In this document: piece after piece, positions 12,391 to 22,931 of the stretch
Layout of the letters: every line of letters begins with the position of its first letter
Position numbering within the stretch: the first letter of the stretch is position 1
Program-made: the position numbers and the translations under genes
Assembly: GCA_026416295.1 (NCBI GenBank)
Contig: JAOAFL010000118.1
Coordinates: 1 to 64,000, forward strand
DNA length: 64,000 bases
Reading direction: 5' to 3'
From: Burkholderiales bacterium
GTDB taxonomy: Bacteria > Pseudomonadota > Gammaproteobacteria > Burkholderiales > SG8-39
Notes under the pieces: model-generated
What the model was told of the DNA's origin: nothing
Seen by the model: only the letters and a program-made list of their open reading frames with translations
Databases searched by the model: none

Positions 12391-14499
12391 TCAGCCCTGT
12401 TTGGCGGTCGTCGGCTGCTCGTTCACCGCCTTCATCGAGAGGCGCACGCGGCCCTTGTCGTCGGCCTCGAGCACCTTCACGCGCACGATCTGACCTTCCT
12501 TGAGGTAGTCGGACACCGAGTTCACGCGCTCGTTGCTGATCTGCGAGATGTGCAGCAGGCCGTCGCGGCCCGGCATCAGCTGCACGATCGCACCGAAGTC
12601 GAGCAGACGCAGCACCGGTCCTTCGTAGATCTTGCCCACCTCGACGTCGGCGGTGAGTTCCTGGATCCGGCGGCGCGCCGCCTCCCCGCCTTCGGCCGAG
12701 ACGCAGGCGATCGAGATCGTGCCGTCGTCCTCGACCTCGATCGTGGTGCCGGTCTCCTCCTGGATGCCGCGGATCACCACGCCGCCCTTGCCGATCACGT
12801 CGCGGATCTTGTCCGGGTTGATCTTCATCTTGATGATGCGCGGCGCGTAGGTGGACAGTTCGCTGCGCGAGCCCTCGATCGCCTGGCGCATCAGCCCGAG
12901 GATGTGCAGCCGCGCCTCGCGCGCCTGCGCGAGCGCCACCCGCATGATCTCCTTGCTGATCGACTCGATCTTGAGGTCCATCTGCAGGGCGGTGATGCCT
13001 TTTTCGGTGCCGGCGACCTTGAAGTCCATGTCGCCGAGATGGTCCTCGTCGCCGAGGATGTCGGTGAGTACCGCGAAGCGGTTGCCTTCCTTGATGAGCC
13101 CCATCGCGACGCCGGCGACGTGCGCCTTGATCGGCACGCCCGCGTCCATCAGGGCGAGGCTGCCGCCGCAGACCGAGGCCATCGAGGACGAACCGTTCGA
13201 TTCGGTGATTTCCGACACCACGCGCAGCGAATAGCCGAACTCCTCGGGCGAGGGCAGCAGCGCCTCGAGCGCGCGCTTCGCGAGGCGCCCGTGGCCGATC
13301 TCGCGCCGCTTGGATGGCCCGAGTCGGCCGGTCTCGCCGGTCGCGTACGGCGGCATGTTGTAGTGGAGCATGAAGCGCTCGCGGTACTCGCCGGTGAGCG
13401 CGTCGATGATCTGCTCGTCGCGCCCGGTGCCGAGCGTGACGGTCACGAGCGCCTGCGTCTCGCCGCGGGTGAAGAGCGCCGAGCCGTGCGTGCGCGGCAG
13501 CACTCCGACGCGGATATGGATCGGCCGCACCGTGCGCGTGTCGCGGCCGTCGATGCGCGGCTCGCCCGCGAGGATCTGGCTGCGCACGATCCTCGCCTCG
13601 AGCGCCGAGATCATGTCGCGCACAACGTTCGCCGCCGGGCCGCCTTCGGTGCCCGCGCCGGTCGCCTCGAGCACCCGGCGGCGGATCGCCTCGAGCGCTT
13701 CGTTACGCGCCTGCTTCTGCCGCAGCGTGAACGCCTGGCGCAGGTCGGCTTCGGCCAGCTCGGCGATGCGTCGCTCGAGCGCCTCGTCGCGCGCCGGCGG
13801 CTGCCAGTCCCAGGCCGGCTTGCCGGCGATCTCCGCGAGCTCGTCGATCGCGCGGATCACCGCCTGCATCTGCTCGTGGCCGAAGACGATGCCGCCGAGC
13901 ATCCCCTCCTCGGAGAGTTCGCGCGCGTCCGATTCCACCATCAGCACGCCTTGATCGGTACCGGCGACGACCAGGTTCATCTGCGACTGCTTCAGCTGGC
14001 TCATGGTCGGATTGAGCACGTACTGGCCGTCGATGTAGCCGACGCGGCAGGCGCCGATCGGACCGTTGAACGGAATGCCCGAGAGCGTGAGCGCGGCGGA
14101 GGCGGCGATCATCGCCGGGATGTCCGAGTCCACCTCCGGGTTGAGCGACACCACGGTCGCCACCACCTGCACCTCGTTGTAGAAGCCGTCGGGGAAGAGC
14201 GGTCGGATCGGCCGGTCGATCAGCCGGCTGGTGAGGATTTCCTTTTCCGAGGGCCGTCCCTCGCGCTTGAAAAACCCGCCGGGGATCTTGCCGGCGGCGT
14301 AGGTCTTTTCGACGTAATCGACGGTGAGCGGGAAGAAGTCCTGGCCCGGGCGCGGCTGCTTGGCCGCGACCACCGTGGCGAGGACGACCGTGTCGTCGAT
14401 GGTGCACAGCACCGCACCGTGCGCCTGGCGCGCGATCTCGCCGGTTTCCAGCGTGACCTGGTGCTGGCCGTAGGTGAACGTCTTCTTGATCGGTGTCAA
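12391..14499 (-). CDS. pnp: Polyribonucleotide nucleotidyltransferase (PNPase)
   Basis: PNPase degrades RNA phosphorolytically from the 3' end. It has two RNase PH-like domains (catalytic [18 protein letters not shown] in the second), a KH domain ([15 protein letters not shown]) and a C-terminal S1 domain ([11 protein letters not shown]). The product has 702 residues, the usual length. The start is TTG at 14499 with a good Shine-Dalgarno (AGAGGA, about 7 bases upstream), giving an N-terminus [19 protein letters not shown] that matches the family. Upstream ATG choices add non-conserved sequence. It follows rpsO across an 81-base gap holding a large hairpin. Confidence 0.96.
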   Translation of the reverse strand: MTPIKKTFTYGQHQVTLETGEIARQAHGAVLCTIDDTVVLATVVAAKQPRPGQDFFPLTVDYVEKTYAAGKIPGGFFKREGRPSEKEILTSRLIDRPIRPLFPDGFYNEVQVVATVVSLNPEVDSDIPAMIAASAALTLSGIPFNGPIGACRVGYIDGQYVLNPTMSQLKQSQMNLVVAGTDQGVLMVESDARELSEEGMLGGIVFGHEQMQAVIRAIDELAEIAGKPAWDWQPPARDEALERRIAELAEADLRQAFTLRQKQARNEALEAIRRRVLEATGAGTEGGPAANVVRDMISALEARIVRSQILAGEPRIDGRDTRTVRPIHIRVGVLPRTHGSALFTRGETQALVTVTLGTGRDEQIIDALTGEYRERFMLHYNMPPYATGETGRLGPSKRREIGHGRLAKRALEALLPSPEEFGYSLRVVSEITESNGSSSMASVCGGSLALMDAGVPIKAHVAGVAMGLIKEGNRFAVLTDILGDEDHLGDMDFKVAGTEKGITALQMDLKIESISKEIMRVALAQAREARLHILGLMRQAIEGSRSELSTYAPRIIKMKINPDKIRDVIGKGGVVIRGIQEETGTTIEVEDDGTISIACVSAEGGEAARRRIQELTADVEVGKIYEGPVLRLLDFGAIVQLMPGRDGLLHISQISNERVNSVSDYLKEGQIVRVKVLEADDKGRVRLSMKAVNEQPTTAKQG

Positions 14500-14523
14500 G
14501 GGGTTTCCTCTGTGTGCGTGCGA

Positions 14524-14565
14524 GCGCCTGCGGTGCGCTCCGTCGGGCGGGCGCACCGGCGGCGC
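14524..14565 (-). promoter_or_regulatory. rpsO-pnp intercistronic hairpin
   Basis: In the rpsO-pnp gap, GCGCC...GGTGCGC pairs with GCGCACC...GGCGC (5 plus 7 base pairs separated by a 3x3 internal loop, 12-base terminal loop). In E. coli the equivalent spacer forms a hairpin cut by RNase III that mediates PNPase autoregulation. The position and size here suggest the same role, but that is an inference. Confidence 0.5.
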
Positions 14566-14580
14566 ATGCGGAGACGGGCG

Positions 14581-14850
14581 TTACTTGCGCAGACCAAGCC
14601 GGTCGATCACCGAGCGGTACTTTTCCGCGTCCTTCCGCTTCAGGTAATCGAGCAGCTTGCGCCGCTGGCTCACCAGCTTGAGCAGGCCGCGGCGCGAGTG
14701 CAGGTCCTTCGCGTGCGTCTTGAAATGCTCGCCGAGGCTGTTGATGCGCTCGGTGAGAAGCGCGATCTGCACTTCCGGCGACCCGGTGTCGTTCGCCGAA
14801 CGCTGAAACTGCTTCACGATGCGCTGTTTCTGCGCAACCTGTAAAGCCAT
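14581..14850 (-). CDS. rpsO: 30S ribosomal protein S15
   Basis: S15 is a primary 16S rRNA-binding protein of the small subunit platform. The 89-residue product is full length. It contains the conserved [23 protein letters not shown]-like [20 protein letters not shown] and the C-terminal [12 protein letters not shown]. Start ATG 14850 ([11 protein letters not shown]) is preceded by GAGAGAGAA. The gene lies between truB and pnp, its standard place. Confidence 0.97.
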   Translation of the reverse strand: MALQVAQKQRIVKQFQRSANDTGSPEVQIALLTERINSLGEHFKTHAKDLHSRRGLLKLVSQRRKLLDYLKRKDAEKYRSVIDRLGLRK

Positions 14851-14870
14851 GGATTCTCTCTCGTGGCTGT

Positions 14871-14917
14871 ATTCCGCGGAACGCGGAATTTTAACCGGGA
14901 ACCGTGCGTTTTCACAA
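14871..14917 (-). promoter_or_regulatory. Candidate rpsO promoter with a dyad at the start site
   Basis: Reading on the minus strand, TTGTGA (14912-14917) and TAAAAT (14888-14893) are separated by 18 bases. Just downstream lies a perfect inverted repeat, ATTCCGCG-GAA-CGCGGAAT in plus-strand terms (14871-14889). It would straddle the transcription start, so it looks more like an operator than a leader hairpin. It is the only clear promoter between truB and pnp. Confidence 0.45.
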
Positions 14918-14932
14918 GTTTTGCCCGCTGCA

Positions 14933-15838
14933 TCAGCCGGTTGCGATCGCGCTCGCGGGGTTCGCGACGAGGCGCTCCGGCCGTAGCAGGCCGTCGGCGC
15001 CGACGGTGCCGACGCCGAGCAGCGCGCCGTCGTGCGCAAGGACGCAGCAATCGCCGCGCGCCGCCCGCGCGGCGGGCACGGGCTGGCCGTGGCAGAAGCG
15101 CCGCGCGCGCTCGCCGTCGAGGCGGATCGCCGGCAACCCGTCGAGCAGGCGCGCAGGCGGAATCAGCCGCGCGCGGCGCGCGTGCACCGGCAGCGCCCGG
15201 AGCGCCTCCAGCCCGATCGCGTCCTCCACGCGGAAGCGGCCCGCCGCGAGGCGGCGCAGCGCGGCGAGGTGCGCGCCGCAGCCGAGCGCCTCGCCGAGGT
15301 CGGCGGCGAGCTGGCGCACGTAGGTGCCCTTGCTGCAGCGGATGCGCAGCTGAAGCAGGTCCCCTTCGTGGGAAAGGAGCGTCAGCTCGCTCACGCGCAC
15401 GCGGCGCGGCGCCCGCTCGACGTGTTCGCCGGCGCGCGCGAGCGCGTAGAGCGGTCGTCCGTCGCGCTTGAGCGCCGAATAGATCGGCGGCACCTGCGCG
15501 ATGTCGCCGCGAAACCGCTCGAGGGCCGCCTCGACGGCGGCGCGGTCGGCGTGCACCGTCCGGCGCGCGATCACCTCGCCTTCGGCGTCGCCGGTCGCGG
15601 TCGCGACGCCGAGACGGACTGCCGCGAGATAAGTCTTGTCCGCCTCGAGCGCAAAGCGCGCGAACTTGGTCGCTTCGCCGAACAGGATGACGAGCAGCCC
15701 CGAGGCGAGCGGATCGAGCGTTCCGCCGTGTCCGGCGCGGCTTGCCGCGAGCAGCCGTTTCGCCTGCTGCAGCGCCGCGTTCGAGGTGATGCCGACCGGC
15801 TTGTCGAGCAGCAGCACCCCGTCGGGGCCGCGGCTCAT
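14933..15838 (-). CDS. truB: tRNA pseudouridine-55 synthase TruB
   Basis: TruB makes the universal pseudouridine 55 in the T loop of tRNA. The 301-residue protein has [15 protein letters not shown] at the N-terminus, the catalytic aspartate in [18 protein letters not shown], and the [20 protein letters not shown] motif. A C-terminal PUA-like extension covers about residues 225-301. Its ATG at 15838 overlaps the rbfA stop by four bases (ATGA), so the two are coupled. Confidence 0.96.
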   Translation of the reverse strand: MSRGPDGVLLLDKPVGITSNAALQQAKRLLAASRAGHGGTLDPLASGLLVILFGEATKFARFALEADKTYLAAVRLGVATATGDAEGEVIARRTVHADRAAVEAALERFRGDIAQVPPIYSALKRDGRPLYALARAGEHVERAPRRVRVSELTLLSHEGDLLQLRIRCSKGTYVRQLAADLGEALGCGAHLAALRRLAAGRFRVEDAIGLEALRALPVHARRARLIPPARLLDGLPAIRLDGERARRFCHGQPVPAARAARGDCCVLAHDGALLGVGTVGADGLLRPERLVANPASAIATG

Positions 15839-16188
15839 GTGTCGCGCGGGCGCACGCTCTCGATCAGCCGCGCGAGCCGGTCGCCGCGTTCGATGGATTC
15901 GTCGTAGACGAAGCGAAGCTGCGGCGTCTCTCGCAGCCGCATGCGGCGCGCAAGCTGCGAGCGCAGAAAGCCCGCGGCGCGCTCGAGCGCCGCTTTCGCC
16001 TCGGGCGCGCGCGCGGCGTCGAGGCAGGTGAAATACACCGTCGCGTACGCGCAGTCGGGCGACATGTCCACCGCGGTGAGCGTGACCAAGCCGACGCCCG
16101 GGTCGCGCAGCTCGCGCTGCAGGACGTCGGACAGCTCGCGCTGGATCTGGTCGCCGACCTTCTGCGCCCTGCCCGCGCGCCGTCCCAT
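15835..16188 (-). CDS. rbfA: 30S ribosome-binding factor RbfA
   Basis: RbfA is a KH-fold assembly factor needed for 16S rRNA 5' end processing and cold adaptation. The 117-residue product starts MGRRAGRAQKVGDQIQREL and contains DPGVGLVTLTAVDMSPD and the C-terminal LRFVYDESIERGDRL, all family-typical. It lies nine bases after infB and overlaps truB by four bases. Confidence 0.95.
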   Translation of the reverse strand: MGRRAGRAQKVGDQIQRELSDVLQRELRDPGVGLVTLTAVDMSPDCAYATVYFTCLDAARAPEAKAALERAAGFLRSQLARRMRLRETPQLRFVYDESIERGDRLARLIESVRPRDT

Positions 16189-16197
16189 GGACCGCTC

Positions 16198-18729
16198 CTA
16201 GAGGGTGCGCGCGACTTCGAGCACCTCGAAGACCTCGAGCTGGTCGCCCTCCTTCACGTCCTGGAAGCCTTTCAGCGACAGCCCGCACTCGAAGCCGGCT
16301 TTCACCTCGCGCACGTCTTCCTTGAAGCGCTTGAGGGTCTCCACTTCGCCGGTGTGGATGACGACGTTGTCGCGCAGCACGCGCACGAGCGCGCCGCGTC
16401 GCACCACGCCCTCCTGCACGTAGCAGCCGGCCACCGTGCCGACCTTGGAGATGCGGAACACCTTGCGCACCTCGACCAGACCGATGACGTTTTCCTTCTT
16501 CTCCGGCGCGAGCATGCCGGCGAGCGCCGCCTTCACGTCCTCGACCGCGTCGTAGATCACGTTGTAGTAGCGCACCTGTACGCCGCTCGTCTCGATCAGC
16601 TTGCGCGCCGCCGCGTCGGCGCGCGTATTGAAGCCGACGATGATCGCGCGCGAGGCGAGCGCGAGATTGACGTCGGACTCGGTGATGCCGCCGACGCCCG
16701 CGTGCACCACGTTCACGCGCACCTCGTCGGTCGAGAGCTTCGCGAGCGCGTGCACGAGCGCCTCCTGCGAACCCTGCACGTCGGCCTTGAGCACGATGGC
16801 GAGCGTCTTTTTCTCGCCCTCGCCCATCTGTTCGAGCACGTTCTCCAGCTTCGCCGCCTGCTGGCGGGCGAGCTTGACGTCGCGGAACTTGCCTTGGCGG
16901 AACAGCGCGACCTCGCGCGCCTTGCGCTCGTCGCCGATCACGATCATGTCGTCGCCGGCGCGCGGCACGTCCGACAGTCCGAGCACCTCGACCGGGATGG
17001 AGGGGCCCGCCGAGGCCACGGGGCGGCCGTTTTCGTCGAACATCGCCCGCACGCGCCCGAACGCCGCGCCCGCGAGCACGACGTCGCCGCGCTTGAGCGT
17101 GCCCGACTGCACGAGCAGCGTCGCGACCGGGCCCCGCCCCTTGTCCAGGCGCGCTTCGATCACCACACCCTTCGCCGGCGCGGCGACCGGCGCGCGCAGC
17201 TCGCGGATCTCGGCCTGCAGCAGCACCTGCTCGAGCAGCGCGTCGATGCCCATGCCGGTCTTCGCCGACACCGGCACGAACGGCGCCTCTCCGCCGAGCT
17301 CCTCCGGCACGACGCCGTGGGCGAGCAGTTCGCGCTTGACCTTTTCCGGGTTCGCGTCCGGCTTGTCCATCTTGTTGATCGCGACGACGATCGGCACGCC
17401 GGCGGCGCGCGCATGGTTGATCGCCTCCACGGTCTGCGGCATGACGCCGTCGTCGGCGGCGACCACGAGGACGACGATGTCGGTCACTTTCGCGCCGCGC
17501 GCCCGCATCGCGGTGAACGCCTCGTGGCCCGGGGTGTCGAGGAACGTGATCACGCCGCGCGGCGTCTGAACGTGGTAGGCGCCGATGTGCTGCGTGATGC
17601 CGCCCGCCTCGCCCGCCGCCACCTTCGTGCGCCGGATCGTGTCGAGGAGCGAGGTCTTGCCGTGATCCACGTGGCCCATCACGGTGACCACCGGCGGCCG
17701 AGGCAGCAGTTCCGCCTCGCCCGCCTGCGCGAGCGTTTCGGTGAGGTACGCCTCGGGATCGTCGAGTTTCGCGGCTTTCGCCTTGTGACCCATTTCCTCG
17801 ACGACGATCATCGCCGTCTCCTGGTCGAGCGACTGGTTGATCGTCGCCATGATGCCGAGCTTCATGAGCACCTTGATCACCTCGACGGCCTTCACCGCCA
17901 TGCGGTGCGCAAGCTCGCCCACCGTGATCGTTTCCGGCACCGCGATTTCGCGCACCACCGGTTCGGCCGGCGGCGTGAAGCCGGTCTCGGCGCCCGCCTG
18001 CGCGCGGCGCGCGCCGGCCGCTTTCGGCCCGTGCCAGCCGGCGACCCCGCCGCCCGCGTCGCCGCGCGTCTTGATCGCGCGCCGGCGCACGCTGTCGTCG
18101 GCGAGCACCGTGGTCTTGATCTTCTTCGCCTTCTTGTCGGCCTTCGCCTCTACCGTTTTCGGGGCGTGCAGCGTGCCCTCGCGCGCCGGCGCGGGCGCGG
18201 GCGGCGCCGGCTCCGCGGGCGCCGCCGCCTGCTGCTCGCGCTGCTCCGCCTCGCGGCGCTCGCGCTCCTGCTTGTCGCGCAGCTCCGCCGCCTGCAGGTC
18301 GGCGAGCTGCTGCTGGCGCCGTTGCTCTTCCTCGCGCAGCTCGCGTTCGCGTTCGTCGAGCGGCAGCGCCGAGGCGGGCGCGCCCGACGCCGCCGTCTCG
18401 GCCGCCGCCGCAGCGGTGCCGAGTTCGCCCGGATCGCGCTTGACGAACACCCGCTTTTTGCGCACTTCGACCTGGATCGTGCGCGACTTGCCGCTCGCGT
18501 CCGCCTTGCGAATCTCGCTCGTCTGCCGGCGCGTGAGCGTGATCCGGTTCTTCGGCTCAGCCGAGCCGTGCGCGCGCCGCAGGTAGTCGAGCAGGCGCGA
18601 TTTGTCCTGTTCGGTGAGCGGGTCTTCGGGAACGCGCTTGTCGACGCCCGCCGCGCGCAGCTGCTCGAGCAGCACCGACGGCGGAACCTTCAGTTCGCTC
18701 GCGAACTGCGCGACGCTCGTCTGCGCCAT
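16198..18729 (-). CDS. infB: Translation initiation factor IF-2
   Basis: IF-2 is the GTPase that delivers fMet-tRNA to the 30S subunit (843 aa). An N-terminal IF2-N domain ([20 protein letters not shown]) is followed by a low-complexity Ala/Glu/Arg/Gln region at about residues 130-240 and a second IF2-N-like segment. The GTPase domain has [20 protein letters not shown] and NKMDKP, and domains II-IV follow. The gene begins one base after the nusA stop (TAGgATG), so coupling within rimP-nusA-infB-rbfA-truB is tight. Confidence 0.97.
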   Translation of the reverse strand: MAQTSVAQFASELKVPPSVLLEQLRAAGVDKRVPEDPLTEQDKSRLLDYLRRAHGSAEPKNRITLTRRQTSEIRKADASGKSRTIQVEVRKKRVFVKRDPGELGTAAAAAETAASGAPASALPLDERERELREEEQRRQQQLADLQAAELRDKQERERREAEQREQQAAAPAEPAPPAPAPAREGTLHAPKTVEAKADKKAKKIKTTVLADDSVRRRAIKTRGDAGGGVAGWHGPKAAGARRAQAGAETGFTPPAEPVVREIAVPETITVGELAHRMAVKAVEVIKVLMKLGIMATINQSLDQETAMIVVEEMGHKAKAAKLDDPEAYLTETLAQAGEAELLPRPPVVTVMGHVDHGKTSLLDTIRRTKVAAGEAGGITQHIGAYHVQTPRGVITFLDTPGHEAFTAMRARGAKVTDIVVLVVAADDGVMPQTVEAINHARAAGVPIVVAINKMDKPDANPEKVKRELLAHGVVPEELGGEAPFVPVSAKTGMGIDALLEQVLLQAEIRELRAPVAAPAKGVVIEARLDKGRGPVATLLVQSGTLKRGDVVLAGAAFGRVRAMFDENGRPVASAGPSIPVEVLGLSDVPRAGDDMIVIGDERKAREVALFRQGKFRDVKLARQQAAKLENVLEQMGEGEKKTLAIVLKADVQGSQEALVHALAKLSTDEVRVNVVHAGVGGITESDVNLALASRAIIVGFNTRADAAARKLIETSGVQVRYYNVIYDAVEDVKAALAGMLAPEKKENVIGLVEVRKVFRISKVGTVAGCYVQEGVVRRGALVRVLRDNVVIHTGEVETLKRFKEDVREVKAGFECGLSLKGFQDVKEGDQLEVFEVLEVARTL

Positions 18730-18730
18730 C

Positions 18731-20230
18731 CTAGGCCGCCTCCTCGCTCTGGGCTTCGGCGGCGAACCAGTGCGCGCGCGCCGCCATGATGAGCCTCTTT
18801 GCGCGCTCCTCGTCGACGCCGGCGGCTTCGGCCAGTTCGTCCACCGCCAGATCGGCCAGTTCGTCGCGGGTACGGATGCCCCGACGCGCGAGCGTCGCCG
18901 CGAGCTGATTGTCCATGCCCTCCAGGCGCAGCAGCGCCGGATCGACGCCCTCCAGGCTTTCCTCGCTCGCGATCGCCTCGACCAGCAGCGCGTTGCGCGC
19001 GCGGCTGCGCAGTTCGTTCACGGTTTCCTCGTCGAGCGCCTCGATCTCCAGCATCTCCTGGATCGGGACATAGGCCACTTCTTCCAGCGAGGAAAAACCC
19101 TCCTGCACGAGGATGTCGGCGACCTCCTCGTCGACGTCGAGCTTTTCCATGAACAGCCGCCGGGCGCGCTCGCTTTCCTCCTGCTGCTTCTTCCTCGATT
19201 CCTCCTCGGTCATCAGGTTGATCGTCCAGCCGGTGAGCTCCGAGGCGAGGCGTACGTTCTGACCGCTGCGGCCGATCGCAATCGCGAGGTTCTGCTCGTC
19301 CACCACCACGTCCATCGCGTGCTTTTCCTCGTCCACCACGATCGAGGTGACCTCGGCGGGCGCGAGCGCCCCGATCACGAACTGCGCCGGGTCCGGCGAC
19401 CACAGGACGATGTCCACGCGCTCGCCCGCGAGTTCCTGCGTCACCGCCTGCACGCGCGAGCCGCGCATGCCGACGCAGGTGCCGATCGGGTCGATGCGCT
19501 TGTCGAGCGCGTGCACCGCGATCTTCGCGCGGATCCCCGGGTCGCGCGCCGCCGACTTGATCTCGAGCAGCCCCTCCTCGATCTCCGGCACTTCCAGCTC
19601 GAACAGCTTGATGATGAACTGCGGCGCGGTGCGCGACAGGATCAGCTGCGGGCCGCGCGCCGCGCGGTCCACCTTCATCACCCAGGCGCGCACGCGGTCG
19701 CCGACGCGCAGGTTCTCCTTCGGGATCATCTGATCGCGCGGCAGCAGCGCCTCCAGGCGGCCGGACTCGACGATCGCGTTGCCGCGCTCCATGCGCCGGA
19801 TCGTGCCGGTGACCAGTTCGTCGCCGCGCGCGAGGAAGTCGTTGAGAATCTGTTCGCGCTCGGCCTCTCGGATGCGCTGCAGGATGACCTGCTTCGCGGT
19901 CTGCGCGCCGATGCGGCCGAACGGTATGTTTTCGAGCGGCTCCTCGACGACGTCGCCGAGCTTGAGTGCGGGATCGCGCGCCTGCGCCTGCGAGAGCGCG
20001 ATCTGCTGCGCGGGGTTTTCCAGCGCCTCGTCGGGCACGACCTTCCAGCGCCGGAAGGACGCGTACTGGCCGGTCGCGCGGTCCACCGCCACGCGCACGT
20101 CCACGTCCTCGCTGAAACGCTTCTTGGTGGCCGAGGCGAGCGCGAGCTCCAGCGCGCCGAACACCACGTCGCGCGCGACGTTTTTTTCGCGCGCGAGCGC
20201 ATCCACCAGCATCAGTATTTCCCGGCTCAT
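18731..20230 (-). CDS. nusA: Transcription termination/antitermination factor NusA
   Basis: NusA modulates pausing, termination and antitermination. The 499-residue product has the RNAP-binding N-terminal domain ([21 protein letters not shown]), an S1 domain, two KH domains around residues 230-345 ([18 protein letters not shown]) and two C-terminal acidic repeats ending in a helix-hairpin-helix-like segment. ATG 20230 gives the canonical start; the longer frame upstream runs over the rimP stop region. There are 28 bases between rimP and nusA. Confidence 0.97.
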   Translation of the reverse strand: MSREILMLVDALAREKNVARDVVFGALELALASATKKRFSEDVDVRVAVDRATGQYASFRRWKVVPDEALENPAQQIALSQAQARDPALKLGDVVEEPLENIPFGRIGAQTAKQVILQRIREAEREQILNDFLARGDELVTGTIRRMERGNAIVESGRLEALLPRDQMIPKENLRVGDRVRAWVMKVDRAARGPQLILSRTAPQFIIKLFELEVPEIEEGLLEIKSAARDPGIRAKIAVHALDKRIDPIGTCVGMRGSRVQAVTQELAGERVDIVLWSPDPAQFVIGALAPAEVTSIVVDEEKHAMDVVVDEQNLAIAIGRSGQNVRLASELTGWTINLMTEEESRKKQQEESERARRLFMEKLDVDEEVADILVQEGFSSLEEVAYVPIQEMLEIEALDEETVNELRSRARNALLVEAIASEESLEGVDPALLRLEGMDNQLAATLARRGIRTRDELADLAVDELAEAAGVDEERAKRLIMAARAHWFAAEAQSEEAA

Positions 20231-20258
20231 CCCGCTCCTCGTCCTGCCTCGTGCGTCT

Positions 20259-20711
20259 TCAAACCTGCGGCACCAGCCGCGCCCGGTCGATCGCGTCCAG
20301 CCGCACCGCAACCTCCTCTCCGTTCACCTCGAGCGTCGCCACCCCCTCGTGCGCGCCGCGCAGCAGGCCGGTGTAGCGCCGACGCCCGGCGGCATCGGGC
20401 GAACGCAGGCGCACGCTCACCTGCCGCCCGGCAAAGCGGGCGAAATCGCGCTCGCCGCTGAGCGGACGGTCGAGGCCGGGCGAGGACACTTCCAGCCGCT
20501 CGTACGCCACGCCTTCGACCGCGAAGAGATGGGTGAGATGCCGGCTCACCGTGGCGCAGTCCTCGACCGTCACGCCGGTTCCGGCCGCGCGGTCGATGAA
20601 CACGCGCAGCAACCCGCCACGACCTGCGAGCTGCAGGTCGACCAGCTCGAACCCCATCCCGGTCAAGGTGGGCTCGACGATCGTCCTCACGCGTTCTACG
20701 GCTCCTTTCAT
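20259..20711 (-). CDS. rimP: Ribosome maturation factor RimP
   Basis: RimP assists 30S maturation. The 150-residue product has [33 protein letters not shown] and [12 protein letters not shown], the family signature. ATG 20711 is the best start; upstream in-frame codons would read through the terminator-like hairpin in the leader. It is the first gene of the rimP-nusA-infB-rbfA-truB operon. Confidence 0.94.
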   Translation of the reverse strand: MKGAVERVRTIVEPTLTGMGFELVDLQLAGRGGLLRVFIDRAAGTGVTVEDCATVSRHLTHLFAVEGVAYERLEVSSPGLDRPLSGERDFARFAGRQVSVRLRSPDAAGRRRYTGLLRGAHEGVATLEVNGEEVAVRLDAIDRARLVPQV

Positions 20712-20740
20712 CGAGCGTTCTCGGCGCGCGCCGCTCAAAC

Positions 20741-20762
20741 AAAAAATGGGCCGAAGCCCATT
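20741..20762 (-). terminator. Intrinsic terminator-like hairpin in the rimP leader
   Basis: On the minus strand AATGGGC-TTCG-GCCCATT is followed by a T-tract running on from the stem (TTTTTT), a textbook intrinsic terminator with a stable TTCG loop. It lies downstream of the promoter at 20779-20807 and only 29 bases before the rimP start codon, so it would attenuate the rimP operon as well as terminate rluB transcription. Confidence 0.8.
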
Positions 20763-20778
20763 CCCCATTAGCGACGAA

Positions 20779-20807
20779 AGTATACCGAGTTTCGACCTGC
20801 GGAACAA
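20779..20807 (-). promoter_or_regulatory. Sigma-70-type promoter for rimP-nusA-infB operon
   Basis: On the minus strand TTGTTC (20802-20807), a 17-base spacer and TATACT (20779-20784) lie directly after the rluB stop codon. The predicted start of transcription, near 20772, is just upstream of the terminator-like hairpin, so every transcript from here must pass it. Confidence 0.65.
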
Positions 20808-20811
20808 CGGC

Positions 20812-21633
20812 TCAGGGCGTCGCGCGCAACGCCTGCAAGGCGCGTCGCACCTGCGCCGGATCGGCTTCACACCAGCGGCCCGGGGCGAGGCCCTCGGGCA
20901 GCGCGAACGGCCCGAAGCGCACGCGAACGAGCCGGCTCACCTGCCGGCCGAGGGCCTCGAACAGGCGGCGGACCTCGCGCTTTCGCCCTTCGGCGAGTAC
21001 CACGCGGTACCAACGGTTCGCCGAGGTCGGGGAGCCGGCGGCAAGCGGCTCGATGTGGCGCACCCGCGCGATGCCGTCCTCGAGCGCGACGCCGGCGCGC
21101 AGCCGCCGCAGCTCCGCGTCCTCGAGCGGCCCGAGCACGCGCACCCGGTACTCGCGCTCCACGCCGTAGCGCGGGTGCATCAAGCGCGCGGCGACCTCGC
21201 CCGCGTTCGTGAAAAGGAGCAGCCCGGCGCTGTTCATGTCGAGCCGGCCGACCGCGATCCAGCGCCCGCGCGCCAGCGCCGGCATACGGTCGAAAACCGT
21301 CGGACGCCCCGCCGGATCGCGCCGCGTCACCAGCTCGCCGACCGGCTTGTGGTAAAGCAGGACGCGGGGCATGACCGCCGGGCGCAGCGCGACCGGCTTG
21401 CCGTCGACCGCGATGCGGTCGGATGCCGTCGCGCGCTCGCCGAGCCGAGCGATGCGGCCGTTCACGGTGACCCGACCGGCGCGGATCCACTCCTCGATTT
21501 CGCGCCGCGAGCCGAGACCCGCGTGCGCGATGAGCTTTTGCAGCCGCGCGCCGCGCGCGCTACTCGGCGCCGACGGGGCGGGCGTCGGCCGGCGCTTCGG
21601 CGGCAGGCTGCGTCGCGGCGGCTTCGAGTTCAA
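20812..21633 (-). CDS. rluB: 23S rRNA pseudouridine synthase, RluB family
   Basis: A RsuA/RluB/RluE/RluF-type pseudouridine synthase (273 aa). An N-terminal basic, Pro-rich tail leads into an S4 RNA-binding domain ([21 protein letters not shown]). The catalytic domain has the active-site aspartate in [16 protein letters not shown], and [12 protein letters not shown] lies near the C-terminus. The length and the ScpB neighbour favour RluB (position 2605) over RsuA. The start overlaps scpB by 74 bases; the S4 domain begins about 28 codons in, so a shorter start is possible but no better codon is seen. Confidence 0.87.
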   Translation of the reverse strand: MNSKPPRRSLPPKRRPTPAPSAPSSARGARLQKLIAHAGLGSRREIEEWIRAGRVTVNGRIARLGERATASDRIAVDGKPVALRPAVMPRVLLYHKPVGELVTRRDPAGRPTVFDRMPALARGRWIAVGRLDMNSAGLLLFTNAGEVAARLMHPRYGVEREYRVRVLGPLEDAELRRLRAGVALEDGIARVRHIEPLAAGSPTSANRWYRVVLAEGRKREVRRLFEALGRQVSRLVRVRFGPFALPEGLAPGRWCEADPAQVRRALQALRATP

Positions 21634-22162
21634 GGGTTCTCGCCACCTCCTCGAGCGGCGGCAGCTCTTCCAGCGAGCGCAGGCCCAGATCGTCGAGGAA
21701 GCGGGTCGTGGTGCCGTAGAGCGCCGGGCGCCCCGGCGTTTCGCGATGGCCGACGACGTCGATCCAGCCTCGCGCTTCGAGGGTCTGAAGGATCTGCGCC
21801 GAGACAGACACGCCGCGGATCTCCTCGATGTCGCCGCGGGTCACCGGCTGGCGGTAGGCGATGATCGCGAGCGTCTCCAGCACGGCGCGGGAGTACCGCG
21901 GCGGCTTTTCCGGGTGCAGGCGCGCGAGGAACGGCAGGAATTCCCTGCGCGTCTGAAAGCGCCAGCCGCCGGCGAGCTGCACGAGTTCGACCGCGCGCTC
22001 GGCCCATTCCGCGCGCAGCTCCTCGAGCAGCCGGCGGATCGTGTCGGCGCCGATCTGGCCGTCGAACAGCCGCCGCAGATCGGCGAGCGGCACCGGCTCG
22101 GGCGACGCGAGCAGCGCCGCCTCGAGGATGCGCTTCGCCTCAGTGGGACCGAGCATCGGCAA
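21560..22162 (-). CDS. scpB: Segregation and condensation protein ScpB
   Basis: ScpB is the winged-helix dimer that binds ScpA in the Smc complex. The 200-residue product has two winged-helix domains, with [24 protein letters not shown] and [14 protein letters not shown] as the family motifs. A C-terminal acidic/Ala-rich tail overlaps the start of rluB. It overlaps scpA by 23 bases. Confidence 0.94.
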   Translation of the reverse strand: MPMLGPTEAKRILEAALLASPEPVPLADLRRLFDGQIGADTIRRLLEELRAEWAERAVELVQLAGGWRFQTRREFLPFLARLHPEKPPRYSRAVLETLAIIAYRQPVTRGDIEEIRGVSVSAQILQTLEARGWIDVVGHRETPGRPALYGTTTRFLDDLGLRSLEELPPLEEVARTLELEAAATQPAAEAPADARPVGAE

Positions 22163-22931
22163 GGCGCACGTAGATCGGTGCGAACGCGCCCGACTGCGTG
22201 ATCTCGACGAGCGCTTCGCGCGCGAGCTCGAGCAGCGCGAGGAACGTGACGACGAGCACCGCGATGCCGCGCGCCGGGTCGAAGAGCTCCGCGAATTCGA
22301 GCACCCGGTGCACGCGCAGGCTGCGCAGGATCCGGCTCATGTACTCGCGCACCGAGAGCGCCTCGCGCGTCACCGTGTGATGCGCGCGCAGCCGCGCGCG
22401 CGCGAGCAGCGCGCGCCAGGCCTCCGCGAGGTCGCGCGCGTGCACCTGCGGCAGCCGCACGACGGCCTCGCGCTCGACGGCGACCGCGACCGCGAACAGG
22501 TCGCGCCCGAGCTGCGGCAATTCGTCGAGCTTGCGCGCCGCGAGCTTCATCTTCTCGTACTCGAGCAGCCGGCGCACGAGTTCGGCGCGCGGGTCCGCCG
22601 TCTCCTCCGCCTCGGTCGCCGGCGGCCGCGGCAGCAGCATGCGCGACTTGATCTCCATCAGGATCGCCGCCATGACGAGGTATTCGGCGGCGAGTTCCAG
22701 ATTGCGCCGGCGCATCAGCTCGACGTAGTCGAGGTACTGGCGCGTGAGCGGCGCCATCGGGATGTCGAGGATGTTCATGTTCTGGCGCCGGATGAGATAG
22801 AGCAGCAGATCGAGCGGCCCCTGGAACGCCTCGAGCATCACTTCGAGCGCGTCCGGCGGAATGTAGAGGTCGGGCGGCAGGGTCTCGATCGGCGCGCCGT
22901 AGAGCCGCGCGACCGGCGCCGCGCTAGTCAT
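22140..22931 (-). CDS. scpA: Segregation and condensation protein ScpA
   Basis: ScpA is the kleisin that bridges Smc heads. The 263-residue product contains [20 protein letters not shown] near the N-terminus, [15 protein letters not shown], the membrane-like [20 protein letters not shown] helix, and the C-terminal winged helix ([18 protein letters not shown]) that binds the Smc cap. The ATG at 22931 overlaps the end of trpS by 8 bases. Confidence 0.94.
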   Translation of the reverse strand: MTSAAPVARLYGAPIETLPPDLYIPPDALEVMLEAFQGPLDLLLYLIRRQNMNILDIPMAPLTRQYLDYVELMRRRNLELAAEYLVMAAILMEIKSRMLLPRPPATEAEETADPRAELVRRLLEYEKMKLAARKLDELPQLGRDLFAVAVAVEREAVVRLPQVHARDLAEAWRALLARARLRAHHTVTREALSVREYMSRILRSLRVHRVLEFAELFDPARGIAVLVVTFLALLELAREALVEITQSGAFAPIYVRLADARSH

